Part shown: piece by piece, positions 1 through 13,446 of the stretch
How the letters are laid out: the number at the start of each line of letters is the position of its first letter
Numbering within the stretch: the first letter of the stretch is position 1
NCBI GenBank assembly: GCA_025266875.1
Contig: JALLLT010000003.1
Location: forward strand, 1,302,001-1,366,000
Length of the DNA: 64,000 bases
Direction of reading: 5' to 3'
Origin: Fennellomyces sp. T-0311
Lineage: Eukaryota; Mucoromycota; Mucoromycetes; Mucorales; Lichtheimiaceae
Notes under the pieces: generated by a model
Seen by the model: the letters and a program-made list of their open reading frames with translations, nothing else
Database searches by the model: none
Told to the model about the DNA's origin: nothing
Made by a program: the position numbers and the translations under genes

Positions 1-1839
1 ATTGTAAGCAAGCTCAGGACCGGAAACTGTTTGCATCGATACGGCACTACGGACGAAGGAGAACTGAGCCACTTATTCGTTGCCCACAGAGATTCGATCA
101 GCAAAGCCCGCCGATTCCCTGAGGTTGTAATTATTGATGCAACCTACAAGACCAATATGGCCAATTTACCACTTGTCCATATCGTTGGCGTCGATAACCT
201 GGCATCAGACAAGAGTACCGACGCGCTGCGCACCTTCTTTATCGCATATGCGCTCATTATCAACGAGAAGAAGGATACATACGTATGGTTGCTGAATTGT
301 CTGAAATCGGATATCTAAAACACGGTCGACAATATACCGTGCGCACTTGGACTATTCATTACGGATAATGATCATTCTCTTCGTGGAAGTCTCGAGAATA
401 TTTTCCCATCAGTTCCGCACTCTCTCTGTTCCTGGTATATTCCGATGAACTTCGAGGCGAAATTGGACATCAGAAACATCGATGAAAATGCCGTTACAAA
501 GTACAAGGCTGCCGTGATGGAAATGTTGTAGCTAGAAGCCTGAGCGGCTTTATAGAGGCCAAAAGCAAATACTATGCTATCACTGCTGAAATGCCAAAGA
601 GAGCTTGAGGAAGTATCTTGAAAGGTAATATATTATCCAATGAGCGATCTTTACTTGTCATCTTTTTACTTACCTGCTCATTTAATACATTAAGTCTACT
701 AAAATACCAAGAGAAATGGGCAGGTGCTTGGACGGCTAACCGTGTTAACCTCGGTGTCCGACCCGCTCAGGGTGTCGAAGGAACGCATGCTGTTATCAAG
801 GAAATTATTCGAAAGCCTGGAAAAATCAATGAGTTATAGATAATATTCATATCTTTCTAGAAGAAGAGGTTGGTCCTTTGCTGTTATACTTATGGTTAAT
901 CTAAGAATGAATTCATCGTTATTAGGAGCTGAAGAGAGATAAGGAAGCAGCAAAAGAGCGTTACTCGAAGATTCTGCAGAAAGATCCAACAAATACAATA
1001 ATCGACGAAAAGCAACAGAGATCCTTGGCCTTTGGAGCATGTTGTTGGCCATTTTGCCATCCGGCGGTTGCGGAAAGAAATCGACAAAGCTAGAGACGCA
1101 GCTGCAGATGAAAATACTAATGTAGACCGAACTTGCCGCTGCACCATACGGAGCAACTACCGCCTTCCCTGCTACCATGATATGTTAGCCAACAGCAATA
1201 GCTCTGAAATAATCATCGACCCATCCTTGATTGACAATCGATGGTATCTTGACAGGAGTCCCAAACATGGTATGTGTGATAAGTATTCTATGCGATCATT
1301 GCGACCCTTTGAATAACACCTGCTAATATATAATTATAGAACCTTTCCATTCCTTCTCCATCCCTCGTACAGCAGAAGCAGTCGACGACAAATTCAAAAA
1401 GTTGCTGTTTAATATCGAAGCTGAATATGCTCATTGCCCGGATGACCAACAAAAGCTCAACTTTATAGACTCCATCTCAAAAGCAGTAAACAACTTCCAA
1501 GCCATTTCGATAGAGGACATCTCAGTTGTAAAGAGCGTAACACCAAAAGGACGTCCGCGAGCCACAATTGGATCCAGAATTCCATCGAAACATGAGCAAC
1601 AAGCGCCGTCTCATGGCATCACTTCTTCTGAACCTTCAGAAACAAAAGGGATTAGAAGAAAGCGCAAGAATGGAGAAGGTATGTGTTATCAATAGAAGGG
1701 CAGTGCATAATAGGAACTATGTGTTATGACATTCTATTGACTCACATCGCGTTAAATTTGATAAAAGCATCGAATTCAGCTGATACTTCTCCCAAAGGTA
1801 ATAGTGACTTGGAGGATATCAAGTTAGATCATCAGTAAA
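1..1839 (+). pseudogene. Decayed MULE (Mutator-like) transposase
   Basis: Several plus-strand segments together resemble a MULE/FAR1-type transposase, the DDE enzyme of Mutator-like elements. The first segment (31-318) carries VVIIDATYKTN, the usual first catalytic-Asp block. After an in-frame TAA at 316-318 the same frame continues with LFITDNDHSL and a C-x-W block, the expected second Asp and the CxW motif. A later block near 700-835 (GVEGTHAVIK) matches the segment after the catalytic core. LPCYHDM near 1160-1185 looks like a SWIM-type zinc finger. The tail near 1545 has KGRPRA. Stops at 318 and about 530 and frame changes break the gene, so it is read as a pseudogene. Its 5' part lies outside the window. 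The family call rests on motif order only. Confidence 0.75.
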
Positions 1840-3435
1840 ATGAAGACATCTAAATATTTGTCGAAACATATAGATGACAGTAAAGAAGAAACCAGGCGTA
1901 TTAAAGCCAAGACTGACCGCGACCTTCGTGCCTCAAGACAATCCGAAAGGAGGGATGATGTTCAGAAAAAGGCAAAAAGCGAATATCGATATCGTCAGGA
2001 GAAAACCCAGATATATATATTTCTTTTTTAAAAAAATAAAAAAGAGATTTTCAATGACTAATAATTACACAAGTTCTGAATCTTCGAAGCGAGTAGACAG
2101 AAATGTCATCAGTTAAGCTAGTAGCAGCCAATCATCTGGTAGTAAACGAAAGCAACAGCAAGCGAACGGTACAGAACCTAGCGACACCCTTGTGCTACGC
2201 AAAAAGCGCCAACGAACATTTTCGCGATATGTATACTTTTACATAATGCATAGCTCATGAAGTGGTAGTTACTACTTTGACAGGTACAGAATATGTGCAC
2301 GACGTAGTATCCTGTGGTCAGTGATGCATTCAAGGACACAACGGTTATCCTGGTGTGAACGAATATGTTCGTTGGTTCTGCAGTGTACTAGATTCTGCGT
2401 ATTTATGACTGTGAAATCATTATCTAAGTTACAAGATAGAAACCCGACAATGGGCCAGCGGCAATTGTGATCCAAAAGGAAGACTATGAGGCGGTAAAAA
2501 AATGCCAATATATGTCATTTTTTCCACCATGCTTGCTGCTTAGCTACAATGTAAATCGTCTGGATCGAGGTCAGGCTCAGGAAGAAGGGGTGAAAGGAGA
2601 ATGGATTTGATATAAAACCTCTTCGAAATGATATCATTTTCAGAGGGATCACCAAGTTCGACTTCCATAAAAATAGAAAGGAAAAAGGGGATACTAAAAC
2701 TCTGTGTTGTACATTCGCACTTTATGTCTTTCCAGATGTATCACGGATATGTAATCAGGGTTAACAGTGTCATCGTGTTAACAGCATTGTCCCATAATGT
2801 GATGAACCATTATATCAAGTTACGTATATCGGTAACAATGGGTTAAATTACATTGATGATGATATAACCCGGTAGCATTGTTTTTGGTTTTCTGATCGCA
2901 ACATTGGTTGACCTTTACATATTTTCATGCACTCAATTATACATACGTAGGCCGGGTGACGTACATAGAATTAACAAGTTTGAAAGCATAATACAGCTTC
3001 CATAATAGAAAGGACTGATGTGTTTTTTTGGTAGGAAGAGGTTTACTATTCAAAGCATCATGTACTATCTGGAACTGAAGGGAACGTACTATCAATGCTC
3101 TACGATATGGTTATAGCCAGCTTATCCGCTATACCCAAGCCCCGCTATTTAGCACTCACCACCTAGACGCTTTGACGTTGATTTGATTGGTCGGAGAATG
3201 ACATCTGCATGAATCTTGTGCTGCAGTAAAGTCTCGCCTCTCTCACCTCACTTCATCGTCGCGTTTCTGGTACGGATGAACGATTGTAATGTGCATAAAG
3301 CAGCCCATTTACCTTTTTTATACTTTTATAGGGCTTATGGCGATCATTGCAAGAACAATTTGTTTGGACAGATTTAACAGATTGACAACATCAGGTATAT
3401 TCAATGGTTCTTGATCTCATGATCGAGCCTAATAT
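1840..3435. other. Intergenic, no gene recognised
   Basis: Only short frames without recognisable motifs occur here, with AT-rich sequence and no RNA gene that I can identify. It separates the MULE remnant from the Fanzor-like remnant and may hold unrecognised ends of either element. Confidence 0.5.
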
Positions 3436-6400
3436 TTGATGCTACGTTTCAGACACAGTGGCCTTTGGAGGCCTAAAGAAAAGAAACAACGCCGGAAGCG
3501 AACACTTCAGCTTACTGGACGCGATGAGTGTAAGCAAGTCCCGCTTCCAATTCGGAGAGATGGCGCAAAGAACCAACCCAAGGAGAGAAGGAAATGGACC
3601 AGCGAACAAAACCAAGACGCACGGCAACATGTTGAAAGACTTTTTACCATGCCCCTAGAAAATGAAATTACAGAAGAACTGGAAAAGGTGATCAAGAAAC
3701 CAATGGATGTCGATGCCGACAAGGTGATCAAGAAGCTGATATCGGTCAAGGAAAAGCAGGCAGAGGTCAAGCAACTGCGGGCATCTTTGAGCAGGCCTAC
3801 AAGGTGTATAGTCAAGATCCGGGGGAGACATGGGGAATGTTGAAAAGCAAAGGAAAGGAAATCACAGCTGCATACTATCAGTATGTTCAAGACAGCTTCT
3901 GTAGTTGCGCAAACCGTGTCAAAGAGAAACTGCGCGTAAACCTCACATCAGCACAAGCACAACAATCCTCAAAAGCCAAGGAATCCGCATACCAATCAAC
4001 GAATAACCACGAGATCCATTGTGTCGAGATTTCTTTGACTAGGATCTTTCGCGATGACCTGTATGCTGATGACAAGAAGTGTTTCACGACCAGGTATCAA
4101 GAAGGCGCCGTTGCAATGACAGATCACATTTCCGAGCTGTCAATAGCTGTTTGTGCCACGATGCTTCTGCCTCAAGCTTTGGCTTCAAACAAGATTACAA
4201 GGGCATCTCACTAAACCAAAAAAAGCGAAAGGCTTCCACTCCTCGACCTTATTCCAGAATCAGTCGTCCGGTCTGCAGGCTACGACAGCCAAGAGACAGC
4301 CCCCCTAGCGCCACACCCTACGACGCTGACAAGCCAATCTGATTTCTCCCCATTTGCATCGATGTTTGCTCAGCAACATATCCAGTACATTCACAGCCAT
4401 GCACTCTCGGATTCCGGCACAACATCTACCAAGAACTCATTGTGGTATCAGTTGCTCGGAAGAATGTGCAAACAGCCACAGCACGCTCCTTCAAACATGA
4501 GTAGCATACTCAAAGTTGCGGTGCAGCAGTACGCCACAAACCTTGACAATATGTGGAGCACGGGCCGTACCTTTCACAAGGCACTCAATCGACTTTTTTT
4601 TTACTTACGTTGAGGTTTGATCTTGCACCTGAACGCGAGGCTGGTTACAAGGAAATATAAAAAATCTGCGCAAAAGAAAAGGATGCGACAAAGGAGGAGA
4701 AGCGGCACAGAAACCAAATACTCTAACAAGTGCTTGAAGAAGGTTATGGTATCGCTCAATTGAAGAAGGCTTTCAAAATGACGAGACCAAAATAAGATAA
4801 TGCTTTATTGAGAAAAACTGCTCTCTATTTATACTGTTAATGAGTTCGGGAGGAAGAAGGCGAATGCTTTGTCTAATAAGCCTATGACCCATGTTATTGC
4901 CGACTTTCATATGATCTTGCCTTATAGATGAAGGAGCCGAAGAACATATAGAACCAAGTTAAAGGAGTTGCCTTACAATCGGTAAACTCGAATCAAGATT
5001 GCACATAAGAGCAATAAGGCGATCGATAACTGTATGGTTGTTGGTGTCCTAACGACAGCGGATATAGCATAAAGAAGGAAACGCATGTAATCATGGATGA
5101 TAGTGTATGTCGGGAATACGACAAAGGCAAACACAGACGATGAGGAGGTTTCAACCAAGTGGTTTTCTCGGGCAGAATCCTTGCGTAGCCGATTGTCAAC
5201 CAAGTACGAGGCGCATCAGGTAAGTACCGTACATACTGTTTCAAAAGGCTGCTTACCTCTGTCCGCAACATAGGAGAAAAGGAAAACCGCGAAGCCGCCA
5301 GCCAACGAGCCTGTACTGGAAGTGATCAAGGAGTCCAGAGCCGTAGATTCGCTTCTTGTTTCTGGGTTCACCGCGGAAGGAGCTGCAGAACAGGTCATGA
5401 ATAACGAAGACAGCGACGAGAAAAGCAATAGTGACGAAGAAGAGGAAACTTCGACGATCAAGGAGAACTTGGAGCAGGTATAAAATTGTGTGTGGTATAA
5501 TGCTCCAGCTTAACATGTATCAAAGAAAAAGAACGTAGGCAAAGGACCGGACCAAGATCCCAAGGAGCCTCCTCGGAAGAAGCAGAAGGTTGCCAAAAAG
5601 GAGTCGTAGTGTAGACGGATTGGTCAACTCAAGGCTGTAGCAAAAAGGATGCTGCTCGATGGTGACTACACTGAGTCAAGGCTGAAGAAGTCTTGGGGTG
5701 GAACAGAGCTGAGCGACAAGGAAAGAGACAGCATCCTGAACAACTGTAAAACCTTGTCCCCGTACGTTACTCCAAAAGATGCACCCAACTGTCCTGCTTT
5801 GCAGCTACCGATTGTCATCATCTCCAACTTTGTTCAACGTGCCACCGGGTACGCCAACTTTGCCAAGGACATATGCCCGTATGGTTCGCCAGCATCGATA
5901 TACACTTTGCACTTGGATGCCGCGGCGTTGGACGAGCTATTCGGTTCTGACGCGGGCGAGTACTTCCTCCACACAGATGCGAATACTCGAGCTATCTCAG
6001 CCAACCAAGGAAGAAACAGCAAACTCGTGCTCTAGCAGAACCTTTTCGGCGTGAACAAGATCGACGACATCTGTGACAAGCATGGTCTTCAGTTTGACAA
6101 TTTGATTGAAGTTACGCCTCAAAACACGGTGGTTACTGCATGGTACTGTTCTCGACCGCGTTTCACTTCCCACATCAGCATGTAAGAAACGTCTTGAATC
6201 CGAGAGAAAAAAGCAAAGCGGATCAGAGGGTGAAGGAGATCAAGCAGGTTCGAAAGAACTTGTTACCTAGTGAAGAACGAGTACGCTTGTACAACAAACT
6301 AAGGAATGCCAAAGCTCGGCGAGGAGAGTATGAGGTAGCTGCCTCCAAGACGCTGGCAGATCTTAAAGCTGCAAGATACCAAAAGTACCTACAAGACAAG

Positions 6401-7699
6401 GTAAGCAATTGAAAAATCCAATAGTCCATACAGTAGCTGACATTGTGTATAATAGTACAAGGGTAACAGTAAGACTGCGCGCAGAGGCACACAAGGTGCG
6501 GAAGACCAGTCCGACTATGATACTGAAGAAACTCAAGAGGACATCAGCACCCCACGTCTATCCAACCCCGCATGCGAAGATACAACACCACGTATTTCTT
6601 TCAAGGAGTTTCTGCAAGGCGCTGAAGAAGCTGGCCAGGAGCCTGTTTTCACAGGAACGGATTACGGACTGCGAGCGCTTTCGACCAAAGTTGCATTTAC
6701 AGCCGAGCAGTACGCCGCACGTATCAAGCTTTATAATCGCTTTCAAGCCATGGATGAATGCGAAGACGGTAAAGAAAATCCCGAGCCCCTGCCATGCCTA
6801 CCCATGCCAAAGCCCTTCATCATCGATCACGGCCAAATTGAACAGCTGACATTATCAAGAACCCATGCCAGAAAGCGACGTGATGGAAAGGTTTGTCTAT
6901 TGAATTGCAGACCAGTAAAAATACAAGGTGTCTTACATTGCTTGTATATAGACCAAGAGCAAAGGGGTCCAGGACGCGGAGCAGGTGCTCGCAAAGAACA
7001 GATCAGGCTGGCAAAAACAAATACTGATGTCCTTAAGCGACAGAAGGTACGTATGTCACTGGGTTATATGTGATGGGCTGCATTTCTAACTTGGAGATCA
7101 AGTTTGCACGCGAAACACGTTAGGCCCTCCGCTCATTCTACATAGCAACCGTACGCACAAGGAGAAACGGGCTCAAAAGCTTCGCACCGACTACACTTAC
7201 GGCAAGCTTGCTACGGACGAACGGAAGTATGCCACCAGCCCTGTCAGAAATGCTGCACCAGCTACAATGGCTATTGGTACTGAAGGAACGTGCGTCGGAT
7301 CTATTCTGGAGGGGACAAGATGACGGCGTGAAAAGCAGCTGCGGCGACGCCACAGGAGAAGTACCTGTATTTGCATGACGGGCGAGCACAATTCTTCTCA
7401 AACGTGCGTTGTTTGTTTCAAAAGGATCAAGAGACCGAAGGCTAAGCGATTTTTACGAGGGAAGTGGCGGTGGGTGTCGGTCCACGGCGCGTCGGTATGC
7501 ATGAACCCGTTATGCCCATCATACCAAAATGGAACCAACACCCAGAATCGGAACGTGCAGGCAGCTTTTGCGATCGCTCTCTCGGTATACTTTGCTTAGA
7601 CGCCAGTCACTCTTACACTGGCCAACAATCCCACCACCGCGCAGTACCGGTACAAGGCACCTCGCAGGTCCTCGTCTCCACGGGTTTACCTAGTACGTA
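3436..7699 (+). pseudogene. Decayed Fanzor-like (eukaryotic TnpB-like) nuclease gene
   Basis: Collinear plus-strand segments read like a large Fanzor-type protein, the eukaryotic relatives of the RNA-guided nuclease TnpB. An N-terminal lysine-rich region (3436-4214) is followed by blocks at 4361-4613 and 4700-5200. A well-kept block lies at 5649-6030 (IVIISNFVQRATGYANFAK), then a basic coiled-coil-like stretch. At about 6651 comes FTGTDYGLRAL, a candidate RuvC-I motif with Asp codon at 6660. The C-terminal part (7375-7599) has EHNSSQTCVVC and CMNPLC, the four-Cys zinc ribbon, then NRNVQAA, where the usual RuvC-III Asp (RD) is Asn. Some gaps are introns (for example near 6403 and 7048), but stops at 6033-6035 and in 4600-5100 indicate decay. 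Part of it (about 4700-5100) recurs on the minus strand at 40150-40642. The superfamily call is fairly safe; the subfamily is inferred. Confidence 0.7.
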
Positions 7700-7788
7700 A
7701 CTACAGTGACAAACTGTAACTCAGCAGGTAACAAATTGTGTAGACACCCTTTAGGTATAGATAGATATAACGTGCAGATACAAAGATA

Positions 7789-9320
7789 TTACAAAGAGGA
7801 AGGGAACACAATCCGCTTGCGACGTTCATATTCATCGAATCGCAGGGCAGCATAGCTCATATAGTCAAAGTCGATAGTCGAAATATCTGCCTGAATTAAT
7901 GCCCACAGGCCCCAGTAGAAGTGGGACGCCAGTGAGAATCCCTCTACTTCCTTGAAAAGGTGCTCGAGCTCTTGATGTGATGGTTTTTCTAATATATCAT
8001 CCATCAGCACGCGCTGCCCCTTCCCAATCGTATTCATTGCATTACCTCCATTAAACTCGGTCAGGTACCACTCGAACCATTTCATCTGGAACGGCTTGTC
8101 GGGATACCGCGAGTATTCACATTCAAATCCAGCAAATTCATTAAAGTGGTTGCCAATATCGAACCCTCTAAACGCATAGGAGCCATACTCGTAGTCGATA
8201 AACGATGCTTCCTCTAGAAGAAATCATTCACGCAGACACACGTGTCAGTATGCTGCTACCACGTGCGGTCGCGTACCCTGTCCTTGTCATGTTACCTTTC
8301 TCATCATCATAAATAACATTGCCATACAACAAGTCGTTATGGGAAAAGACAATGGGCGAGTTGAGTGTTTCAAGTACTTTGATAAGAGACTCCAACTATA
8401 TAATGAGAAAATCAGCGTTATCTATCCCAGCTCTCTCACGTGTGTCAGAACCCTTGTGCTACCTACCTCAACTGCTAGCTTCTGCATGTCAAATCGAGCA
8501 GTGAATTTCTTTTGTTGTTCAGGATTATCGTAATGTGAAGGGACTAAGAACATATCGAGAAAGTCAGTGATCAATTGAGAAACGAAAAAGAAAGGCTTAC
8601 CGCCAGCTAACCAGCGTCGCATCGTACTCCACAGTGTTTGCTTTGGTTCAGGCTTCCCCGTTTGATCCTGTGGCAGCAAGACCTTGTGCCACTTTGCCAG
8701 TTTGTTAGCAATCCACGAAGCCGTCTTTGGCTGACCCATATCCTCTACAGAGGACACACGTCCTTTAATGAACCCATACATCAACCCGTTTCTAAAACGT
8801 GCGTACAAGGGCGGGCAAAGACCTTGCGCAGATAAGGTCACCAAGTTCTAGAAGCATCAGCTTCAGCATATGATCCAACTACTATTTAACCCACCCCCTT
8901 CCGAATACTTTACAATGATCTCCTGCTTCCTATCAATGAGGATCTCAGACTTGCGACCAAATGCTCGGACTAATACTGAAAAGTCAGTCGGCTGATATGT
9001 TGCGCGAACCACTGTTATGTTTCATAGTAGCCAAAAAAAAGGAGTTAGAAAGATCAGTAACCATCGAAACCGCCCAAGCGAATCACACACATACATTGAT
9101 TTGTGATTCCATCCTTGCACTGAACAAATTTAATATCCTCTTTCTTCCAGGAAGGAAAGACAGTGGATATGATCTTGTACGCCCCTTCGAAAAGCTCGGC
9201 GCTCGATACTTCAAAGTCGATAAACGGTGTGGCTTCGATAAGCTGATTCAACGCCTCATCCACCGGGATCGTGTGGGCATCATTGCCGGATGGTTGGAAT
9301 CTGACACTGTTGGGCGGCAT
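7789..9320 (-). CDS. EKI1: Ethanolamine kinase
   Basis: Phosphorylates ethanolamine with ATP, the first step of the CDP-ethanolamine (Kennedy) route to phosphatidylethanolamine, in the cytosol. Five exons join in phase: 9320-9095, 8975-8914, 8847-8467, 8395-8296, 8213-7789, giving 397 aa, close to the usual family length. Exon 1 ends in a GITNQ motif at a GTATGT donor. Exon 3 carries NGLMYGFIKGR, which favours ethanolamine over choline kinase. Exon 4 holds the catalytic Brenner-type motif FSHNDLLYGNVIY. Exon 5 holds FIDYEYGSYAFRGFDIGNHF, the choline/ethanolamine kinase signature with the metal-binding Asp. The start is the only in-frame Met with a suitable upstream region. The neighbours are unrelated: a transposon remnant downstream and empty DNA upstream. 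A choline kinase with mixed specificity is the main alternative. Confidence 0.93.
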
Positions 9321-12300
9321 CGCTATCGACGAAAGTGAAAAAGTTGTAAAAAAAAAAGAAAGAGGGCGGAAGGAAAAAAATTAGTCCTAAAAAGGCGAAG
9401 GACTTCCGTCGACGCCTGGGTATGAATTAAACTAAGGCAGGAATGTCTTGGCCAATGATCTTGCTGCTTTGTTGCGACAATGCCAAATTTTTATTGGTAG
9501 CCTTCCCTTTGAACATGATCACGATGCGGTGCTGGATCATTTATTATCTTGGCATTCGATCGAAGCGATGCATCTGTCAACTTTTGGAAGGTGTGACTAC
9601 GTAATCGCTATAGAGACCCGCATATTTGCAAGACTATTTCGCCCTTGAGTTGGAAAGGATATTCTGCTTCTGTGCAGCCAGGGAGACGGCATAAGAGCAA
9701 TTTACGGCTTCTCGAAGAGCAAACTCTTGCGATCTAAACGTTGTGGTCAAGTAAAATAATCATGTCTCTAGCAGCAGGGTGACGAGTTCAAATGGTTGCT
9801 ATGCCCAATGGCTACGTTTTACGTGCATATATGATAGCTTCGCGCGGCACAGGTGAGGGTGGACGGAGAAGCGTAGCTAAATGGGGTGGAATCATCCGTT
9901 GGCCAGAGCTTGGCACAGACGCACAGCGAGGCAGCGGAACCAAGCGTCGGCGGGTACGAGGTGGAGGGGGTAGGGGCGAGGATGAGCTCTCAACATCCGA
10001 GGACGGAAGAAAGCCAGAGGAAGAGTTCAATCCTATGTCGGATTGGGTACTGGATGCTACAATATCGTAAGATATACAACAGTGCTGCTATCTATTTCTG
10101 GAGATGGCCTCTTCTTGTTTGATTTCCAAACATATGTACTGCAAGGGAGCGACCATATCCCTACGGCGGGGGGGGGCAGGACTACTGGTCTTCCACACAT
10201 AAATACAATACTTTTCAACTCTCTACTTCTGGAGATGGTTATTGTGGATGGGAGTACATATTACATTACTGCACTAATTATTGATGGTGGCTCTTGTGCT
10301 GCTATTAAGCTGCACTTAAGATGGTAGTAGGCTTTAGCTTTGACCAACCGTTACACAGTGTTCAATAATTAGTGGGTGAGTAGTAAATAACGTAAGTGTA
10401 CGAGCTAACACAGTAACCCGGTATTTGATACGCTTTTTCGTGCTGGACTATAATTCGTTTGAAGCATACTTCTTCGTAATTCTTTCGTAGAAGAATTTTC
10501 CCATTCAGTTTTGTTTCGATGGCCTCATGTCTATTGCTATACCAGTATTTGCATCGTGTTTAGACAATGGCTTCAGCGTAATCCCTGTGCTATCGGATCC
10601 TACTTTGTCCTTTCTAACTGCTATAGAACAGCACATATACTGTCTAGCACGAACGGGATCCTTTGAGTTTTCAGTGAGTTTAGTAGTATAGCCTAGCTTA
10701 TTGACTGATATAAAGATCTTCCCCCCCATGATATCTTATTTCCAATTCCTCACTGATTATAGGTCGTTAAATTGATCTTTTAGAGGTTTATAAATGACTA
10801 AATGGTCTTTTAGATGTTTCTGCTCGTAGTAAAATATCTGTTCAGTCCATTACCTTGCTCATAGGACCCTGATAAAATATCAGATTGCTTCTTTGTATTT
10901 TTTGCCGGAAGGCTTGACTTAAAGGAAGTTTTAGAGGTTACCGATAACTGCATACTATGAATTTTGGCATGAAGCGCTCAATATTATTTGATAGAAAGTA
11001 TGCATATGTACTTCTAATCGACTAGACGATATCAAACCATGGAACCTCTTGTAAAGCTAATGGGTATAATGCAACTGCTGGAAGGACATCTGACTTGGTT
11101 TTTAACGAATTAATGTATGTTCGCTTCATATTATTTCAGCTTGATGTAGCTGTATTATATAAGACTATGGGTCAAGCTGCTTGTAATTTCATGGAGTATA
11201 GAGATTGATACTAATACGTCTAGCTCTTATTCGTCATCCTTATGACAGTAAAATCGGTCTGCGAGTGGTCGTATAATCAATAGTAGAAATTGTAATTTTT
11301 TGGTGACCAAACTTGGCCAGAGCAATAACAGCATATTATTCAGAACAAGGCAATGCCCTACTCACAGGAGTAAAAAGAAAAAGGTGCGTATTTCCAGGGC
11401 CAATCCCGATGTCGACTCTGGAGCTGAAGGTCATCTGCGTTAAATTTATTTGCAAATTTTGCATAGCGCTTTAGCGATGCATGAACTCACTGCTGTACCT
11501 ACTCCATTGACAGATTGTATGTGAAGTTGCTTTTTTTGGCTTTTAGAGGGGTTGTAAATCCCGCACCTTCGTATTAACTGCGACAAACGATATTTCCTCG
11601 CTAAACTTTATAAAATGAATAAATATTGTTTTAGATAGTTATGTGGGCATGAATCCGCGTCCTACCATGACTTTCACTGGTGCTATATAGTTTGGAACCC
11701 GACTGATTGGAATCGGATGCATCATTATCTGATAAAATATTTTCTGCTTGACTATCTGAGATCGCTATATGCCCCCTCCACACCTGCATTGTAATTGCAT
11801 CTATCTTCTCGTTCGTAACTCCCCAATAAACAATGTTTTCGCATGTATGGGTACATATCCATTTAAAAATCTTGAAGAGTTAGGTATCACTCTGTGAAAC
11901 TTAAAATGTATAGTCAAGATTTGCACTATGTGTCTGTAAAATTGTGGGTTAAAGAAAGAAAGAAAAAATTAACTTTACAGTTGTTGCTCTCGTTAATATT
12001 TGCCCTGAAGAGTTGTCGTTAATGTCACGCTTATTCAGTAATGTAACATCATTATATATCATCGCATTCATCTGCTTCTGTCGGTTATTAACAGATCTCA
12101 GGGATGTACGTTAAAAATATATATGAGCTAAACCTTCTAAAACCCTATGTGGTGCAATAATAATATGCACGTCATGTGCATGTACTCCCAAACTGGCCCG
12201 CCTTTTTTCTGCCTCATGGGGCTGTTTTCAAGTATTCCAATACTCCACACTGATTTGCAAGGAAATGATACCAAACAAAGTATGCCTTCAACTATACACT

Positions 12301-13271
12301 TTTAGAGTAAGAAATGAGTAAGTACTGAATTGCTTTTCCATTATATAGGCTGCTATCTCAAGTTTTTGAATGGGAATATCAACAGCACGTAGATCCTCAA
12401 CACCAAGTTCTAATAGGTCGCCATCGATGATGTATTTGTACTTTTTGCCAATTCTGACAAGGTTAAATTAGAGCTGCGATTGTGATGACATCCGAATGTG
12501 ACGATATCGACTGAGATAAGGTCATAACTGTTGCCCCTACTTGTTTTTAATACGGCGACGTAGGTAACCATCAAACCATTTGAGGGGTTCACAAGCGGCG
12601 TTGGCACTACTTGATTACCAATTATAGGGCATGTCCAATGCAATTATTGAGCATCTCGACCAATGTTTCAAGTAATGTCGCTGACAATTGTACGATGACA
12701 TCCTTGCACCGATTGTCGTTATTTTTATTCTCGTTGGCTGTGTCTTCATCCATCTCGTCATCGTTACTCTAGTTCTCGATGTAGACGACATTTTGCTGGT
12801 CACCATACTCATCGGATGCTGTACCAACAGTACGGGATTATTCCATTAGTGTTTTTGTTGGAAATTGCTACTGGATTGAGTCTGGCATCACACCACTCTT
12901 TCCGACCAATACTTGTGTTACGTCGTAAAAGTAATTACTATGAACGCGATGTAAGTAAGAATCAAGATGCCTAAACGAGATTGCAAATGCGTTGCTTAGG
13001 GAAAGTCTGTGATTGTAGGTCAATATTATGCATATGCTATTGTGCTTTTCCGCACTCAATGAGTGCGCCAGTGATATCAAGCTTCGTAATCTTTGTCGGC
13101 TTTTCTGTAGATCATGGTTTACCGTGTGTCCCTGATCCAAATAGGCTCTACATTGTTAAGATAATTTTAAAAGAATTTTCCATGTTTATGTTTGTCGAAG
13201 CTCCTATCTTGGCCATCCTAGATCGAAAAATTAGTCTTTCGGGTAACAGAAATTTTATGCTTGCTAAATAT
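9321..13271. other. Long intergenic region, no gene recognised
   Basis: About 4 kb with only short frames. A 9792-10070 plus-strand frame is Gly/Arg-rich and shows no motif. Minus-strand fragments at 12410-12827 look weakly coding but are broken. I saw no tRNA with convincing A and B boxes. Confidence 0.5.
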
Positions 13272-13273
13272 TA

Positions 13274-13444
13274 CAGTGGCCTATTATATAACTATACGAT
13301 GGTGCAGCCTAAACTTTATCGTTATATCAAAATATCGTTATATAAAATGGGGTTTGGCAGTGATTACCGTATTGGTGCATCGAGAATTGTATCGTTATTG
13401 CGAATTATCATTATATAAAATATCATCATATAAAGCGACCACTG
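13274..13444. repeat. MITE copy 1 (Tc1/mariner-like)
   Basis: A 171-bp element bounded by CAGTGG and CCACTG, flanked on both sides by TA (13272-13273 and 13445-13446), as expected for TA-targeting Tc1/mariner elements. The interior has repeated ATCGTTATATAA-like units and no transposase. A clearly related copy lies at 37542-37713. The left inverted repeat here is more diverged than the right one (TATTATATAACTATA against the GCTTTATATAACGATA of copy 2). Confidence 0.85.
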
Positions 13445-13446
13445 TA

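Noticed and set aside
9792..10070. Gly/Arg-rich plus-strand frame as a gene
   Set aside because: Low complexity, no splice partners and no recognisable domain.
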